Source: Hyphomicrobiales bacterium (GTDB taxonomy: Bacteria; Pseudomonadota; Alphaproteobacteria; Rhizobiales; Aestuariivirgaceae). Taken from it: a stretch of DNA of 26,941 nt. The stretch lies in assembly GCA_025362535.1 (NCBI GenBank), contig JANYGE010000324.1, positions 1 to 26,941 on the forward strand, read 5' to 3'. Every line of letters starts with the position of its first letter. The stretch's first letter is position 1. Shown in pieces: positions 1-9,860 of the stretch. A program made the position numbers and the translations under genes. Under the pieces are notes generated by a model, which made no database searches, was not told the DNA's origin, and saw only the letters and a program-made list of their open reading frames with translations.

Positions 1-1403
1 TTTTGAATGGCATGACGGTGACTGAAGCCAAGGCTGAAGTAGCCTCACGTTTTGAAGCCGCAGGCATTGGTAAGCGCACAGTGAATTTCCGCCTTCGGGA
101 TTGGGGTGTTTCACGTCAACGCTATTGGGGTTGTCCCATTCCGGTTATCCATTGTCAAACCTGTGGCATTGTTCCGGTACCAAAATCTGAATTGCCAGTT
201 GAGCTGCCAGAAGATGTGAAGTTTGATAAGCCCGGCAATCCCTTGGCCCATCACCCCACCTGGAAACATGTGAACTGCCCAACTTGCAATGCACCTGCGC
301 AGCGTGAGACTGATACGTTTGACACCTTCATTGACTCGTCCTGGTATTTCGCCCGCTTCACTTCACCCCGCGATGCTGAACCTGTTGATGCCGAGGCTGC
401 GAAATATTGGCTGCCGGTTGATCAATATATCGGTGGCGTTGAGCACGCGATTTTACATCTGCTCTATTCGCGCTTTTATGCCCGTGCCATGCACAAGACC
501 GGACATCTCAACGCTGATGAACCTTTTGCCAGCTTGTTCACGCAAGGCATGGTGATCCATGAGACGTTCAAAAAGCAAGATGGCGAATGGGTTTTGCCAT
601 CGGACGCTATCCACAAGGATGGCAGTTGGATTCACGCCGATACAGGTGAGCCCCTGATTATTGGTGGCGTTGAAAAAATGTCAAAGTCCAAACGTAATGT
701 GGTGGACCCGGATACCATTATTGCCTCCTATGGTGCTGACACGGCGCGTTGGTTCATGCTGTCGGACACACCACCAGAGCGCGATATTGAATGGACAGAA
801 GCTGGTGCTGAAGGCTCTTGGCGTTTCACCCAACGCATTTGGCGCATCGTCAATGAAATTGCTGAACTTCCAAAAGCTGAAGCCACGATGGGCATTGACG
901 GCTTGGCATTACGCCGCAAGTCACACCGCACAGTTGCCGCAATAACCGATGACCTCATTGGGCTTCGCTTCAACCGAGCGATTTCACGTATTTATGAATT
1001 GACCAATACTATTGGCCCTGCCCTTCAAACGGCAAACAAATCACCTGATTTAAGTGGTGCTTTGCGTGAGGCCGGTAATTTCCTAGTGCTGCTCATGGCG
1101 CCCATGATGCCGCATCTGGCAGAAGAATGCTGGGCGTTGCTCGGCCATAAGGATGCCGTGGTGAACACGATTTGGCCCGAAATCACTGCTGAATTGATTG
1201 CTGTCGACGAGGTCACATTGGCAGTTCAGGTCAATGGAAAACGCCGCGATGAAATTAGTGTGCCAAAGAATGCGGATCGTGTAATGTTAGAGGCCAAGGT
1301 TCTTGAGTTGGACAATATCAAACGCGCTCTGGAGGGCAAACTTGTGAAGAAAGTGATTGTTGTTCCTGACCGTATCGTCAACATCGTTTGTGTGGATGCA
1401 TGA
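1..1403 (+). CDS. leuS: Leucyl-tRNA synthetase, C-terminal part (5' end cut by the window)
   Basis: Class I aminoacyl-tRNA synthetase that charges tRNA-Leu in the cytoplasm. The reading frame is open from the left edge, so only about the last 466 residues of a protein usually near 860 are present. Visible signatures are [14 protein letters not shown] with nearby Cys pairs (the zinc/insert region), [15 protein letters not shown] typical of LeuS, and the KMSKS signature ([10 protein letters not shown], codons around 678-707) that binds ATP. The C-terminal anticodon-binding and tail regions follow, ending in IVNIVCVDA. The stop codon overlaps the start of lptE, as in the leuS-lptE-holA arrangement common in bacteria. 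The gene points toward the predicted origin, unlike the parB-hemE block. The identification is firm; the true start lies outside the window. Confidence 0.97.
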   Translation, partial: LNGMTVTEAKAEVASRFEAAGIGKRTVNFRLRDWGVSRQRYWGCPIPVIHCQTCGIVPVPKSELPVELPEDVKFDKPGNPLAHHPTWKHVNCPTCNAPAQRETDTFDTFIDSSWYFARFTSPRDAEPVDAEAAKYWLPVDQYIGGVEHAILHLLYSRFYARAMHKTGHLNADEPFASLFTQGMVIHETFKKQDGEWVLPSDAIHKDGSWIHADTGEPLIIGGVEKMSKSKRNVVDPDTIIASYGADTARWFMLSDTPPERDIEWTEAGAEGSWRFTQRIWRIVNEIAELPKAEATMGIDGLALRRKSHRTVAAITDDLIGLRFNRAISRIYELTNTIGPALQTANKSPDLSGALREAGNFLVLLMAPMMPHLAEECWALLGHKDAVVNTIWPEITAELIAVDEVTLAVQVNGKRRDEISVPKNADRVMLEAKVLELDNIKRALEGKLVKKVIVVPDRIVNIVCVDA

Positions 1404-1900
1404 TGGTTTACTTGCGATATAGTATACTTGCGATAGTTTTACTCTTGACGGGTTGCGGATCTTATCGCCCACTTTATAGCACAAATGCAGCGGGCAGTAG
1501 TGTCGTTGCCGAGCTTTCTGGCATGGCTGTTGCCGAGCAAAGGACCCGTGCTGGGCAATTGGTCCGCAATGATGTTTTGTCTGGGATTAATTCTGATGGC
1601 ACGTCGCGTTATGAGTTGCGCCTCACGCCAACCGAAAACACCGCGTCGATTTCATCTCTGGCTGGCACCAATGTGAAACGGCTGAAATATAACCTGTCAG
1701 TCGCCTTCCAATTGGTAGATTTGACCAGTGGGTCGACACTCAAGCAAGGCACAAGTTTCTCTAATGTATCTTATGATACGATCCGCGAACCCGTTGCTGA
1801 CCTGCAGGCGGCAAATAATGCGCGTGACCGGGCTGCCAAGGAAGTGGGCCAGGATTTGCGCCTGCGCTTGGCGGCAGCCTTTTCGGCAAAACAGGGCTGA
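1400..1900 (+). CDS. lptE: LPS-assembly lipoprotein LptE
   Basis: Outer-membrane lipoprotein that plugs the LptD barrel and helps insert lipopolysaccharide. I take the ATG at 1400, which overlaps the leuS stop as ATGA (1403 is equally possible), giving 166 residues. A hydrophobic signal peptide ends in the lipobox LTGC, placing the lipidated Cys at residue 19. GSYRPLY follows directly, close to the G[FY]RPLY motif at the start of mature alphaproteobacterial LptE. The rest is polar with beta-strand-like alternation, ending in a helical stretch ([19 protein letters not shown]). The position between leuS and holA is the usual one and supports the call as much as the sequence, because LptE diverges quickly. 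Co-transcription with leuS and holA is likely. Confidence 0.85.
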   Translation: MMVYLRYSILAIVLLLTGCGSYRPLYSTNAAGSSVVAELSGMAVAEQRTRAGQLVRNDVLSGINSDGTSRYELRLTPTENTASISSLAGTNVKRLKYNLSVAFQLVDLTSGSTLKQGTSFSNVSYDTIREPVADLQAANNARDRAAKEVGQDLRLRLAAAFSAKQG

Positions 1901-1910
1901 AGTCTAACCC

Positions 1911-2933
1911 GTGGCTATTCTTCGCACTGAAGATTTTGACGGGTTTCTGAAACGAAAAATTGCGGGCATGAATGGCCTGCTCTTACATGGTAGCGATCCA
2001 GCGACAATTGCCGCATTGGCCCGCCAAGCAGCTCGCGCGGTGATGGGCAATGATCAAAATGTCTCAGGTCTTTTGCGCCTTGAAATCTCATCACTCAAAG
2101 AAGATCCGAGCAAGCTTCTTGATGAATTTTTTGCTTTATCATTGCTCGGAGATCGTCGTGCACTGCTGATTGATGGTGCTGATGAATCTACATTGAAGTT
2201 TTTAAATCCAATTATTACCAGTAGCTCGGTAGCGAATTTTCTTATTCTAACCTCAGAAAATTTGAGCAAGGCATCCAAACTAAGAGTGGCTTGTGAGACG
2301 GCAGAACTATTTGGCAGTCTCGTTATCTATGCCGAAGATGAAGCAGCGCAAGCCGCGCGCATACGAAAACTCCTAGCGGCAGACCAATTGTCTTGGGCTG
2401 GTGAGGCTGAGCAATTATTTTTTGCCACGGTGGGAAGTGACCGTGCCGCCGTCGATCAAGAGGCAGCCAAACTGGCGCTCTATTGCTTAGGACAGGCTCA
2501 CGTGTCTGAGGCCGATGTCGAGGCAATTTGTGGGGATACGGCAGCATTTGGTACGGACGAATTGATCGATGCTGTTTTGGCCGGAGATCTTAGTGCTGCT
2601 GACCGCATGGCTGGAAGTCTCGATAGTGATTCAGCCGGAGCGCGCGGCGTTTTGCCAGTGCTGCTATTGCACCTCACCCGTCTTCAAGCTTTGCATATCG
2701 AGATGGAACGTGGCGCGACCATCGATATGGTGGTGCGTAATTCCAAACCGACGATTTTTTTCAAGCGCCATACGGCGTTCAAATCGCAATTGCGAAAGTT
2801 TGATTTGGAAACGCTGATTGTCATGCAGCAGAGCATTGCCACGGCAATTTTGCAAAGCCGCAAACAAGCGGATTTATGGGAGGCTATTACGGGTCGAGCG
2901 CTTCTATCATTGGCCCGATCAGCCCGCGTATAA
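1911..2933 (+). CDS. holA: DNA polymerase III subunit delta
   Basis: Delta subunit of the clamp loader, which opens the beta sliding clamp. The length of 340 residues fits the family. The N-terminal AAA-like region contains LLLHGSDPATI; the middle has the GDRRALLIDGAD strand typical of HolA; the C-terminal collar domain includes RGVLPVLLLHLTRLQAL and a final KQADLWEAITGRALLSLA helix. The start is a GTG (VAILRTEDFDGF), 10 bases after the lptE stop, with only a weak purine-rich sequence in front. The gene ends 5 bases from the stop of parB on the other strand, so the two are tail to tail with no clear terminator between. Last gene of the leuS-lptE-holA unit. Confidence 0.92.
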   Translation: MAILRTEDFDGFLKRKIAGMNGLLLHGSDPATIAALARQAARAVMGNDQNVSGLLRLEISSLKEDPSKLLDEFFALSLLGDRRALLIDGADESTLKFLNPIITSSSVANFLILTSENLSKASKLRVACETAELFGSLVIYAEDEAAQAARIRKLLAADQLSWAGEAEQLFFATVGSDRAAVDQEAAKLALYCLGQAHVSEADVEAICGDTAAFGTDELIDAVLAGDLSAADRMAGSLDSDSAGARGVLPVLLLHLTRLQALHIEMERGATIDMVVRNSKPTIFFKRHTAFKSQLRKFDLETLIVMQQSIATAILQSRKQADLWEAITGRALLSLARSARV

Positions 2934-2938
2934 ATAGT

Positions 2939-3805
2939 CTAATTTGCAGCGCGCGTCAGACGCCTGACAATTTCATCAAGTTGATCAAGATTCTTATATT
3001 GAATGTTGACTGACCCGCCTGCAGCACCCGCGTGTTTAATTGCAACGCCTAATCCCAAAGCTTCACTGAGATTTTTTTCAAGTGCGCGCGTATCAGCATC
3101 TTTTTCATTTTTCGCGGGCTTACCAGCTTTCGGCGGTTGGCCGCGCGCCAAATCTTCGGCCTGACGCACTGTGAGATTGAGAGCAATAATCTTATCGGCC
3201 AAATCTGTGGGTGATTCGGTTGCAATAAGCGAGCGTGCATGGCCAGCCGTTAAACTGCCATCTTCAATTTGCCTTTGAATGGCTTCCGGCAGGCTCATCA
3301 ATCGCATCGTATTGGCGATATGGCTACGGCTCTTGCCAATCGCATCCGCCAATTGTTGTTGGGTATAACCATATTGTTCAAGCAGCTGACGATAGGCCCT
3401 GGCCTCTTCCAGAGCATTCAAGTCGCTGCGTTGAATATTTTCAATCAATGCAATTTCAAGAGTCTCTTTATCATCGAGCTCGCGAATCAAAACCGGCACA
3501 TCATGAATGCCCGCCCGCTGACTGGCCCGCCAACGCCGCTCACCAGCGACGATTTCAAAACTGCCGTCTGCGCGTGGGCGAACGACCAGTGGTTGCAACA
3601 GCCCTTTATCGCGCAATGATTTGGCTAGGCTCTCCAAATCTTCCTCTGCAAAATGTTTGCGCGGATTATTGGGATTGGGATGCAGCAGTTCAACAGGCAC
3701 ATGGCGCAGGCTGCGAATATCTTGCACCACTGCTTCTTCTGAGGTGTCATCACCGATGAGTGCTGCAAGCCCGCGACCAAGCCTACGTTTTTGTACCTGA
3801 TTCAT
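2939..3805 (-). CDS. parB: Chromosome partitioning protein ParB (CTP-dependent parS-binding clamp)
   Basis: Binds parS, loads as a CTP-gated clamp, spreads on DNA and is moved by ParA to segregate the origin. The 288 residues show the family order: basic N-terminal RRLGRGLAALIG (the ParA-contact region), HPNPNNPRKHF near 42-52, the CTP-binding GERRWR motif (88-93) and ENIQR (122-126), a helix-turn-helix around 147-168 (YTQQQLADAIGKSRSHIANTMRL), a Lys-rich linker near 222-237, and a C-terminal dimerisation domain ending in LDEIVRRLTRAAN. It lies 51 bases downstream of parA. Three parS-like sites sit at 5226, 5767 and 7208 in the same cluster, giving a complete ParABS locus beside the predicted origin. 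Confidence 0.97.
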   Translation of the reverse strand: MNQVQKRRLGRGLAALIGDDTSEEAVVQDIRSLRHVPVELLHPNPNNPRKHFAEEDLESLAKSLRDKGLLQPLVVRPRADGSFEIVAGERRWRASQRAGIHDVPVLIRELDDKETLEIALIENIQRSDLNALEEARAYRQLLEQYGYTQQQLADAIGKSRSHIANTMRLMSLPEAIQRQIEDGSLTAGHARSLIATESPTDLADKIIALNLTVRQAEDLARGQPPKAGKPAKNEKDADTRALEKNLSEALGLGVAIKHAGAAGGSVNIQYKNLDQLDEIVRRLTRAAN

Positions 3806-3856
3806 GATTTAGTTCCTATTGTATCTTGGACTCGAAATGTTCCGCTTCCGAATCGA

Positions 3857-4663
3857 TTATGCTGCCTTTAGCTCGCGCTCACGCCGAATAACTTCCGAGG
3901 CCAGTTTAATGTAGGCCTGCGAGCCAACACAAGTATGATCGTAAAGTAATACAGGTTTTCCGTAAGAGGGTGCTTCGGAAATGCGAACATTGCGCGGTAT
4001 GACTGTATGATAGACTTTTTCACCCAGAACGTCGCGAACATCAGCCGCCACCTGTTCTGAGAGACTATTGCGTTTGTCAAACATAGTGAGCACCACGCCC
4101 TGAATTGTAAGGCGGGGATTGAGTGTTACGCGTACGCGTTCCACAGTTTTAAGGAGTTGGCTCAATCCTTCAAGCGCAAAAAACTCGCATTGCAGCGGTA
4201 CCAAGATTGCGTCAGCTGCCGTCAAAGAATTGATCGTGAGCAAGTTGAGCGAAGGCGGACAATCAATCAGAATATAGGAGTACGACTTTTGCGGCAGCAT
4301 GCGCGCAATGGCATCAGCTAAACGGTGCGTCTTGCGTTCGAGGTTGGCAAGTTCAATTTCTGCGCCAAGCAGATCGATAGTGGCAGGCGCGCAATCAAGC
4401 CTTGGTATGGCTGATTCGACAATCACTCCACTAAGCTCAGCCTCACCGATCAACACATGATAGGATGATTTTTGCTGGGCCTTGCGGGTAATACCAAGCC
4501 CGGTGCTGGCATTGCCTTGCGGATCAAGATCAATCACCAAAACGGTTTCGCCCACAGCGGCAAGCGCCGTTCCCAGATTGATCGCCGTGGTGGTCTTGCC
4601 CACGCCGCCTTTTTGGTTTGCCACAGCGAGAATGCGGGGTGCCGATACGACATCATTAGACAT
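3857..4663 (-). CDS. parA: Chromosome partitioning ATPase ParA
   Basis: Deviant-Walker ATPase that forms DNA-bound dimers and drives directed movement of ParB-parS complexes. The deviant Walker A box KGGVGKTT is at residues 18-25, the switch/Walker B region reads IDLDPQGNAS and further on ILIDCPPSLNLLT, and the C-terminus has the family's PRNVRISEAPSYGKP segment. The length of 268 residues is usual for chromosomal (type Ib-like, no N-terminal HTH) ParA. The ATG lies inside the end of rsmG (8-base overlap), with a GGAAA-like ribosome site just upstream, so it is probably translated from the rsmG-parA-parB message. Confidence 0.97.
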   Translation of the reverse strand: MSNDVVSAPRILAVANQKGGVGKTTTAINLGTALAAVGETVLVIDLDPQGNASTGLGITRKAQQKSSYHVLIGEAELSGVIVESAIPRLDCAPATIDLLGAEIELANLERKTHRLADAIARMLPQKSYSYILIDCPPSLNLLTINSLTAADAILVPLQCEFFALEGLSQLLKTVERVRVTLNPRLTIQGVVLTMFDKRNSLSEQVAADVRDVLGEKVYHTVIPRNVRISEAPSYGKPVLLYDHTCVGSQAYIKLASEVIRRERELKAA

Positions 4664-5279
4664 GAGTAATTTCCTTTACTGCCAAAATGACCGCTAACGG
4701 ATCAGTCACGCTGGGGTGGGACTCAGTTGTGATCTTCCAGTCTTTAGCAGCTTCGGCGAGTTCCGTATCAATATCTTGACCCTTGTGGAAAAGACCCAGT
4801 GCCCCGGCCTGCAGAAAGGGTGAGGCCAAGTTGAGCAGCAAGGGCAAGGGCGCAAAGGCCCGCGCAGTCACCACCTGCACCTGTGGCATTTTGGGAGGCA
4901 CTTGACGACGTTCCAATCTTTCACGATGCACCACACCCCCACATTTCATCTGCCGCAAAGCCTCACTCAAAAATGCTGCCTTTTTAGAATTAGCTTCATA
5001 CATATGAACCGTAGCTGGCTGAGTGGCAGCCAAAATGAGAGCGGGCAATCCGGCTCCAGAACCAAGATCAGCAATGGCCGTAACACCCCGTGGCAACAAA
5101 GGCAGCAGCTGCAAACTGTCAATCACATGCCTTTGCCACACATCCCCAATCGTCGAGGGCGCAATCAGGTTGATATGTTTTTGCCACTCAAGCAGAAGCT
5201 TCACGTAGATCTCAAGACGCGCCAAGGATTCACGTGAAACATTAAAGCGGACAAAATAGTCTAGCGGCGGTGTCTCCAT
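4656..5279 (-). CDS. rsmG: 16S rRNA (guanine-527 N7)-methyltransferase RsmG (GidB)
   Basis: SAM-dependent methyltransferase acting on G527 of 16S rRNA. I use the ATG at 5279 (METPPLDYF, 207 residues), 4 bases after the mnmG stop; a longer frame reaching 5336 would run into mnmG and is unlikely. Motifs: WQKHINLIAPSTIGDVWQRHVIDSLQL (32-58) and the SAM-binding glycine loop DLGSGAG (71-77), followed by LPALIL where most family members have FPG. Residues 13-18 (NVSRES) are encoded by a parS-like site, so this N-terminal segment is shaped partly by its role as centromere DNA. The mnmG-rsmG-parA-parB order is very widely conserved. Confidence 0.94.
   Translation of the reverse strand: METPPLDYFVRFNVSRESLARLEIYVKLLLEWQKHINLIAPSTIGDVWQRHVIDSLQLLPLLPRGVTAIADLGSGAGLPALILAATQPATVHMYEANSKKAAFLSEALRQMKCGGVVHRERLERRQVPPKMPQVQVVTARAFAPLPLLLNLASPFLQAGALGLFHKGQDIDTELAEAAKDWKITTESHPSVTDPLAVILAVKEITHV
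5226..5241. promoter_or_regulatory. parS-like centromere site (parS-1), inside rsmG
   Basis: GGATTCACGTGAAACA matches the bacterial parS consensus TGTTTCACGTGAAACA at 14 of 16 positions, with the full TTCACGTGAA core intact and the right half perfect. It lies within codons 13-18 of rsmG. Binding by ParB is inferred from the motif and from parB 1.4 kb away. Confidence 0.8.
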
Positions 5280-5283
5280 GCCG

Positions 5284-7140
5284 TTAGGCGACGCGCATAG
5301 ATTTAGGTTTTTTAATAGACCCAAGCAGGCAGGCAAGCCCTGCCGGAGTCATACCGTCAATGCGCTGCGCCTGGCCCAAAGTCTCCGGTTTCACTCGCGC
5401 CAACTTCTGACGCAGTTCCATCGAAAGACTGGGTATGGCGAAGTAATCAATGTCTGTCGGGATGGCATAGGACTCTTCGCGGCGCAGGGTTTCAATTTCA
5501 AAAGTCTGCCGCTCCATGTAGCCCGAATACAACGCATCGGCTTCCAGTGCTTCCTGGGCGAAAACGGGCAGGGCACCAATCTCTGGCCAAAGCTCCACAA
5601 CGCGGGCAAGACCCACATCTGGCATGGCAATTAGATCAAGGGCATTGCGTGATTTACCATCCTGATTAACTCGCAAGCCGAGTTTAGCCGCCGCCGCAGA
5701 TGTCAGCGTATGTGTTTGTGCCAATTTGCGCGCATCTTCCAAAACAGCCAGCTTGGCTTTAAACTTGGATTCACGTGAAACATTCACCACACCAAGCTTA
5801 ACGCCCTGGGGCGTTAAGCGTTGATCGGCATTATCAGCCCGTAGGGCCAAGCGATACTCGGCGCGTGAGGTAAACATGCGGTAGGGCTCAGCCACACCGC
5901 GCATGACCAGATCATCAATCATCACCCCTAGATATCCTTCGGCCCGGTCAAAACTTACTGCAAGCGAACCTGAAGCCTTCCGCGCCGCATTAAGGCCAGC
6001 TACCAGGCCCTGAGCGGCCGCTTCTTCATATCCAGTAGTGCCATTAATCTGCCCAGCCAGAAAGAGCCCAGGCAGGCGTTTAACCTCAAGGCTATGCGAT
6101 AGCTCGCGTGGATCAACATAATCATACTCGATGGCATAGCCCGGACGAATAATACGAACAGCTTCAAGGCCTGGCATGGAGTGAATAAAGGCTTCTTGCA
6201 CGTCCTCGGGCAGGGATGTCGAAATCCCATTGGGATAAACTGTATCATCATCTAGCCCTTCCGGCTCCAAAAACACCTGATGAGCGGATTTGTCCTTGAA
6301 GCGATGAATCTTATCTTCAATTGAAGGGCAATAACGCGGGCCGGTGCCGGTGATCTGTCCAGAATAAAGCGGCGAGCGCAGAATATTATCGGCAATAATC
6401 TTGTGCGTTTGCGCCGTTGTTGTCGTGATAAAACAGGAAATCTGTGGCGTAGTGATCTTTTCAGTCAGAAACGAGAAAGGCACAGGCGGTTCATCACCTT
6501 TCTGCTCTTCCAATATCTTCCAATTAATCGTCTTGCCATCCAAGCGCGCTGGTGTGCCGGTCTTCAGACGGCCAAGCACAAGGCCAGCCTGAGCCATCTG
6601 TTCAGACAGCCCACGGGCCGGAGGTTCTCCCACCCGACCGGCCGAGATTTGCTTTTCGCCAATGTGAATCAATCCGTTTAAAAATGTACCCGTGGTCAAA
6701 ACCACTGAGGCTGAACGAAGCTCACGGCCATCCTCGGTCCGCACGCCACACACTTGGTCGTTCTCAATGATGAGCGAGAAGGCCGCCCCTTCAACAATGT
6801 CCAAATTCGGCTGCTCGGATAAAACCCGTTGCATCGCATTGCGATAGATTTTGCGGTCAGCCTGCGCACGGGGCCCACGAACAGCCGGACCTTTAGATCT
6901 GTTGAGGAGCCGAAACTGAATCCCAGCTTCATCAGCGACGCGACCCATCAATCCATCAAGCGCATCAATCTCACGCACCAAATGCCCTTTGCCCAATCCG
7001 CCAATCGCTGGATTGCATGACATCTCACCGATGGTAGAGTGTTTGTGGGTCAGCAAGGCTGTGCGAGCACCAACCCGAGCCGAAGCCGCCGCCGCCTCGC
7101 AGCCCGCATGTCCACCACCCACAACGATTACATCAAACAC
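5284..7140 (-). CDS. mnmG: tRNA uridine-5-carboxymethylaminomethyl modification enzyme MnmG (GidA)
   Basis: FAD enzyme that works with MnmE to place the cmnm5 group on wobble U34 of certain tRNAs. The 618 residues match the family. The FAD dinucleotide loop [11 protein letters not shown] starts near residue 7, [29 protein letters not shown] follows with conserved Cys at 42, and [17 protein letters not shown] and [21 protein letters not shown] are clear family signatures. The helical C-terminal domain that binds MnmE ends the protein. The start is GTG ([10 protein letters not shown]); no ATG lies in frame before the upstream stop. A parS-like site encodes NVSRES near residue 453. It follows mnmE after 83 bases that hold a third parS-like site. 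Confidence 0.97.
   Translation of the reverse strand: MFDVIVVGGGHAGCEAAAASARVGARTALLTHKHSTIGEMSCNPAIGGLGKGHLVREIDALDGLMGRVADEAGIQFRLLNRSKGPAVRGPRAQADRKIYRNAMQRVLSEQPNLDIVEGAAFSLIIENDQVCGVRTEDGRELRSASVVLTTGTFLNGLIHIGEKQISAGRVGEPPARGLSEQMAQAGLVLGRLKTGTPARLDGKTINWKILEEQKGDEPPVPFSFLTEKITTPQISCFITTTTAQTHKIIADNILRSPLYSGQITGTGPRYCPSIEDKIHRFKDKSAHQVFLEPEGLDDDTVYPNGISTSLPEDVQEAFIHSMPGLEAVRIIRPGYAIEYDYVDPRELSHSLEVKRLPGLFLAGQINGTTGYEEAAAQGLVAGLNAARKASGSLAVSFDRAEGYLGVMIDDLVMRGVAEPYRMFTSRAEYRLALRADNADQRLTPQGVKLGVVNVSRESKFKAKLAVLEDARKLAQTHTLTSAAAAKLGLRVNQDGKSRNALDLIAMPDVGLARVVELWPEIGALPVFAQEALEADALYSGYMERQTFEIETLRREESYAIPTDIDYFAIPSLSMELRQKLARVKPETLGQAQRIDGMTPAGLACLLGSIKKPKSMRVA
5767..5782. promoter_or_regulatory. 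parS-like centromere site (parS-2), inside mnmG
   Basis: GGATTCACGTGAAACA, identical over 16 bases to the site at 5226 and 14/16 to the parS consensus. On the coding (minus) strand it encodes Asn-Val-Ser-Arg-Glu-Ser near residues 453-458 of MnmG. Confidence 0.8.
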
Positions 7141-7207
7141 AATTTTAATCTTTCATTAAGAGATCGGCACATTTAATCCGCCCACGGACGAAGGTCAAAG
7201 CAAGATT

Positions 7208-7223
7208 CGTTTCACGTGAAACA
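7208..7223. promoter_or_regulatory. parS-like centromere site (parS-3), mnmE-mnmG gap
   Basis: CGTTTCACGTGAAACA matches TGTTTCACGTGAAACA at 15 of 16 positions, the best of the three. It is non-coding and directly abuts the mnmE stop codon (7224-7226). It is about 4.2 kb from the hemE/maf gap. Confidence 0.88.
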
Positions 7224-8537
7224 TTACTTGCCGATACAGAATTCCGAGAAAATCTTTCCAAGCAAATCCTCAACATCAATCCGGCCGGTAATCGACGCAA
7301 TTGCGCGCGTCGCTTTGCGCAAATCTTCTGCAATCAATTCCAAGGGCTGCTTCTCATTTTCAAGTGAATCATTGAGCAACCGAATCGTTTGTTGAACTAC
7401 AGCAACATGCCGATCCCGTACCACAATAGCATGATTTGCCACGCCAACTCGCGCTTGAATCTGTTTCTTCAAAATCTCGGTTAACTGATTCAAACCTTGG
7501 CCCATCTTCACAGAAACGGCGATAGACTCATCGTTTCGTATCCGACTCGAATCCAGGTCGGATTTATTCCAAACCTGCACATCCGGAATTCGCTCAGGCC
7601 CTACCTCGACAACCACATCAGGTGCCGTCACCCACACGAGTATGTCCGCATCACGTACTTCCACCTTGGCGCGGTTAATGCCAACGGCCTCAATTGAATC
7701 TGCAGTCGCCTCGCGTAGGCCCGCCGTATCACTCACCACCAAGGCTGCGCCGTGAAAATCAATCACACGCTCCACCACATCCCGTGTCGTGCCAGCAATC
7801 GGTGACACGATCGCAGCATCATGCCCTACCAACCAATTCATCAAAGATGATTTTCCAGCATTGGGCGGACCAGCGATCACCAATTTCAAACCGTCCCGCA
7901 CGGAACCCGCTTTGGCTGAAAGCTCAACTGCGCGCAGAAGTTCAGCCCGGAGATTTACAATATTTGGGCGAACCTGATCCCATGCATCCTGAACCACATC
8001 GTCTTCATCAACAAAATCAATCGCCGCTTCCAGCATAGCCAAAGCAGCTGTGAGCTGCACACGCCAAGTCTCATATACGGCGCTGGACTCACCCAAAAAC
8101 TGGCGCATCGCTAAACGCCGTTGCGATTCAGTTTGCGAGCCAAGCAAATCAGCAAGCCCCTCGACCTCCACCAAATCAAGCCGACCATTTTCAAAGGCCC
8201 GCCGTGTGAAAGCCCCGGCTTCCGCCGGAACTACATTTTCAATTTTTGCAAATTCAGTAAACAGCTTCGCTATTACGGCAGGGCTGCCATGAACATGAAA
8301 CTCCGCCATGTCCTCACCCGTCACCGTCTCGGGGCCGGGAAACCACAGCACCAAGGCTTGATCGATTAATCCATCAGCAGATTTCAAATGGCGCAAAGAT
8401 GCAAACCGCGGCTTGGGGCGCTCTCCAGCTAAGGCCGAAAGCACTTCGCCTGCCTTCGGACCCGAAACCCGAATAACAGCAATACCAGCCCTACCTTGTC
8501 CGCTAGAGAGTGCGTAAATGGTCGAATTCTCAATCAT
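7224..8537 (-). CDS. mnmE: tRNA modification GTPase MnmE (TrmE/ThdF)
   Basis: Potassium-activated GTPase, partner of MnmG in U34 modification. The 437 residues show an N-terminal formyl-THF-binding domain (TIYALSSGQGRAGIAVIRVSGP; FTRRAFENGRLDLVEVEGLADLL), an alpha-helical domain, and an inserted G domain with G1 GPPNAGKS (223-230), G2 GTTRD (249-253), G3 DTAG (270-273) and G4 NKSD (324-327). The C-terminal CIGK tetrapeptide (434-437) with the functional Cys is intact. The start is ATG at 8537 (MIENSTIYALSSG). It lies 39 bases after rho; that gap contains a GATTCGAATC palindrome, which is two adjacent GANTC sites. Confidence 0.96.
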   Translation of the reverse strand: MIENSTIYALSSGQGRAGIAVIRVSGPKAGEVLSALAGERPKPRFASLRHLKSADGLIDQALVLWFPGPETVTGEDMAEFHVHGSPAVIAKLFTEFAKIENVVPAEAGAFTRRAFENGRLDLVEVEGLADLLGSQTESQRRLAMRQFLGESSAVYETWRVQLTAALAMLEAAIDFVDEDDVVQDAWDQVRPNIVNLRAELLRAVELSAKAGSVRDGLKLVIAGPPNAGKSSLMNWLVGHDAAIVSPIAGTTRDVVERVIDFHGAALVVSDTAGLREATADSIEAVGINRAKVEVRDADILVWVTAPDVVVEVGPERIPDVQVWNKSDLDSSRIRNDESIAVSVKMGQGLNQLTEILKKQIQARVGVANHAIVVRDRHVAVVQQTIRLLNDSLENEKQPLELIAEDLRKATRAIASITGRIDVEDLLGKIFSEFCIGK

Positions 8538-8576
8538 TTCGGATTCGAATCGATACTATTCCGGCCCTCCCGAGGT

Positions 8577-9860
8577 TTAGGCATTCATGGAATCAAAGAA
8601 GTCGCTATTGCCCTTGGTCTGGCGCATTTTATCGACCAGGAACTCGATGGCATCAACCGTGCCCATCGGGTTGAGAATCCGGCGGAGCACATAGGTTTTC
8701 TTCAGAACATCGGCCTTGACCAATAATTCTTCCTTACGTGTGCCTGAGCGCAGGATATCAATCGATGGGAACACCCGCTTATCAGCCACTTTGCGATCCA
8801 AGATAATTTCCGAGTTGCCCGTACCTTTGAACTCTTCGAAAATCACTTCATCCATGCGGCTGCCTGTATCAATCAAAGCGGTCGCAATAATGGTGAGCGA
8901 TCCCCCATGTTCAATATTACGGGCCGCACCAAAGAAACGCTTCGGGCGTTGCAAAGCATTGGCATCCACACCGCCGGTAAGAACCTTACCTGAAGACGGC
9001 ACCACGGTATTATAGGCCCGGCCCAGACGCGTAATCGAGTCGAGCAGGATCACCACATCACGGCCATGCTCAACCAAGCGTTTGGCTTTCTCAATCACCA
9101 TCTCAGCCACCGCAACGTGACGAGTGGCTGGCTCATCAAATGTCGAGCTAATCACTTCGCCTTTTACCGAGCGCTGCATGTCAGTCACTTCTTCAGGGCG
9201 CTCATCGATGAGCAACACAATCAAATAGCATTCCGGATGATTGGTCGTAATCGAATGGGCAATATTTTGTAGAAGCACAGTTTTACCAGTACGCGGCGGT
9301 GCCACGATCAAACCACGCTGGCCTTTGCCGATAGGTGCAACAATGTCGATAATCCGAGCTGAATAATCTTTGCGCGTCGGATCAGCAATTTCCATTTCAA
9401 GGCGTTGATCAGGATAAAGCGGCGTCAAGTTATCGAAGTTAACCTTGTGCTTGGCCTTTTCCGGATCTTCGAAATTCACGGTGTTTGGCTTCACCAAAGC
9501 GAAATAACGCTCGCCATCTTTCGGACCTTTTACGGGGCCTTCAACAGTGTCGCCTGTGCGCAGCGTATATTTTCGAATTTGATTGGTGCTGATGTAAATA
9601 TCATTGGGGCCAGCGAGATAATTCGCATCGGCCGAGCGCAGAAAGCCAAAGCCATCCTGCATGACTTCGATCACACCTTCACCAATAATTTCAACATTGC
9701 GCGCTGCAAGATTTTTTAGAATAGCAAACATCAATTCCTGCTTGCGCAAAGCGCTAGCGGTTTCGACTTCCAACTCCTCCGCCAAGCTCAACAGCTCAGC
9801 AGGAGATTTGCGTTTAAGTTCAGAAAGCTTGATCTCTTTGAGATCGGCAAGATCGGTCAT
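8577..9860 (-). CDS. rho: Transcription termination factor Rho
   Basis: Hexameric RNA helicase that ends transcription at C-rich, unstructured RNA. I use the ATG at 9860 ([16 protein letters not shown], 427 residues), which matches the conserved Rho N-terminus; a frame from 9905 would add 15 residues that do not look like Rho. The N-terminal helical domain is followed by the RNA-binding cold-shock-like domain with GFGFLRS (70-76), then the RecA-like motor with Walker A APPRTGKT (187-194), [12 protein letters not shown], and Walker [15 protein letters not shown]. It ends FFDSMNA. It lies downstream of hemE-hemJ on the same strand, with 115 bases in front. That leader holds an inverted repeat, CCGGGC at 9885-9890 and GCCCGG at 9915-9920, of unknown importance. 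Confidence 0.97.
   Translation of the reverse strand: MTDLADLKEIKLSELKRKSPAELLSLAEELEVETASALRKQELMFAILKNLAARNVEIIGEGVIEVMQDGFGFLRSADANYLAGPNDIYISTNQIRKYTLRTGDTVEGPVKGPKDGERYFALVKPNTVNFEDPEKAKHKVNFDNLTPLYPDQRLEMEIADPTRKDYSARIIDIVAPIGKGQRGLIVAPPRTGKTVLLQNIAHSITTNHPECYLIVLLIDERPEEVTDMQRSVKGEVISSTFDEPATRHVAVAEMVIEKAKRLVEHGRDVVILLDSITRLGRAYNTVVPSSGKVLTGGVDANALQRPKRFFGAARNIEHGGSLTIIATALIDTGSRMDEVIFEEFKGTGNSEIILDRKVADKRVFPSIDILRSGTRKEELLVKADVLKKTYVLRRILNPMGTVDAIEFLVDKMRQTKGNSDFFDSMNA

Noticed and set aside
2955..2968. Hairpin GTCAG-ACGC-CTGAC just past holA as a terminator for the holA/parB pair
   Set aside because: Only five pairs, no T-run on either strand, and it lies within parB codons.
3235..3759. 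Plus-strand frame of 174 codons
   Set aside because: Lies wholly inside parB on the other strand, and the parB reading has every family motif; this is a shadow frame.
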